From positions 16,725 to 80,724 of the forward strand of contig NZ_KB905735.1 of assembly GCF_000381045.1 (NCBI RefSeq): a DNA stretch of 64,000 nt. Reading direction: 5' to 3'. Source of the DNA: Thermus scotoductus DSM 8553. GTDB lineage: Bacteria > Deinococcota > Deinococci > Deinococcales > Thermaceae. The translations under genes were made by a program, and so were the position numbers. The notes beneath the pieces were generated by a model. The model did no database searches. It saw only the letters and a program-made list of their open reading frames with translations, and was not told the DNA's origin. Shown piece by piece: positions 63,806 through 64,000 of this stretch; the stretch's first letter is position 1, and each line of letters opens with the position of its first letter.

Positions 63806-64000
63806 ACTATCTTGACGCAGAAACCCTCCTCGTGGCCATCTACATCTGGGTGGACGACGAGCTCAAGGCCCTTCAGGCCCAAGGGTTCAAGCTCCCCAGA
63901 AAGCAAAGGCACCAGAAAGCCACCTTGGCTGAACTCCTGGCCCTGGCCATCTTTCTCCTGCTGCAGGGCCAGGACCTGGCCAAGGGCTACCTGGCCGCTA
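63778..64000 (+). CDS. Transposase N-terminus (insertion sequence, cut by window edge)
   Basis: The first 74 residues begin MLPNREHPLYYLDAETLLVAIYIWVDDELKAL and continue with KLPRKQRHQKATLAELLALAIFLLLQGQDLAKGYLAA. This is the helical N-terminal domain of a DDE-type transposase of the kind common in Thermus. The DDE catalytic residues lie beyond the window, so the IS family (IS4, IS5 or IS982-like) is not settled. The left inverted repeat of the element should lie between 63632 and 63766. It sits close upstream of pxpA. Confidence 0.72.
   Translation, partial: MLPNREHPLYYLDAETLLVAIYIWVDDELKALQAQGFKLPRKQRHQKATLAELLALAIFLLLQGQDLAKGYLAA

Overview
This 64 kb window is chromosomal DNA of a Thermus species. 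The DNA is GC-rich with G/C-ending codons. It carries a ba3 cytochrome oxidase operon of the Thermus type (cbaA, cbaB and the 34-residue cbaD), next to mglAB and rpsO-pnp. It also has bacillithiol synthase BshA, hslVU, Lon, a T. thermophilus-like lactate dehydrogenase and a 4-hydroxyphenylacetate (HPA) cluster. Only ldh looks nearly identical to T. thermophilus from memory, so this is probably another Thermus species. The assignment comes from recognised protein families, not from a database search.

Layout. 1-9.6 kb: pnp (partial), rpsO, a frameshifted MFS gene, the ba3 oxidase operon, mglA/mglB, an M20 peptidase, agmatinase and a secreted hydrolase. 9.6-15.3 kb: a quinate-5-dehydrogenase-like gene coupled to efp, then accB-accC-asp23-nusB-folD. 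15.4-25.3 kb: a large membrane Fe-S oxidoreductase, a methyltransferase/shortened TerC/esterase operon, ldh, a DUF1517 protein, lon and bshA. 25.4-28.9 kb: a tightly overlapping operon of a MoxR-type ATPase, an MNT/HEPN (type VII toxin-antitoxin) pair and a VWA protein. 29-33 kb: hslVU, a TPR protein, an fdhD remnant, tatA and three tRNA genes (Pro, Gly, Arg). 33.1-37.6 kb: a nucleoside-type ABC importer. 37.7-47.6 kb: aminotransferase, NUDIX, yqeY, purH, a mazEF-like pair, fatty acid desaturase, dtd, two degV genes and serA. 47.6-58.7 kb: pucR and a divergent aromatic catabolic operon (DapA-like aldolase, hpaG, hpaE, hpaB, hpaC, hpaD, a shredded liv transporter, livF, paaI, paaK, a thioesterase). 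59-64 kb: two cobalamin genes, an MFS remnant, a LamB/YcsF gene and the start of an insertion sequence.

The HPA genes form a pathway. HpaC supplies reduced flavin to HpaB, which hydroxylates HPA. HpaD opens the ring, HpaE oxidises the semialdehyde, and HpaG and the DapA-like protein would complete breakdown. PaaK, PaaI and the second thioesterase act on CoA esters. The branched-chain-type importer that presumably fed the pathway is broken: pieces of livK, livM and livG are joined end to end in three reading frames, livH is gone, and hpaD appears clipped at the same scar.

Three themes stand out. (1) Several genes carry compact deletions or frameshifts (two MFS genes, terC, fdhD, the hpaD-liv segment), suggesting ongoing loss by small deletions. 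(2) Many start codons lie 6-9 nt after a TANNNT -10 box with no usable Shine-Dalgarno site, predicting leaderless mRNAs; three divergent gene pairs have back-to-back -10 boxes in only 15-31 bp. (3) The MoxR-MNT-HEPN-VWA operon is the best candidate for an under-described system. No CRISPR array, prophage or rRNA gene was seen.
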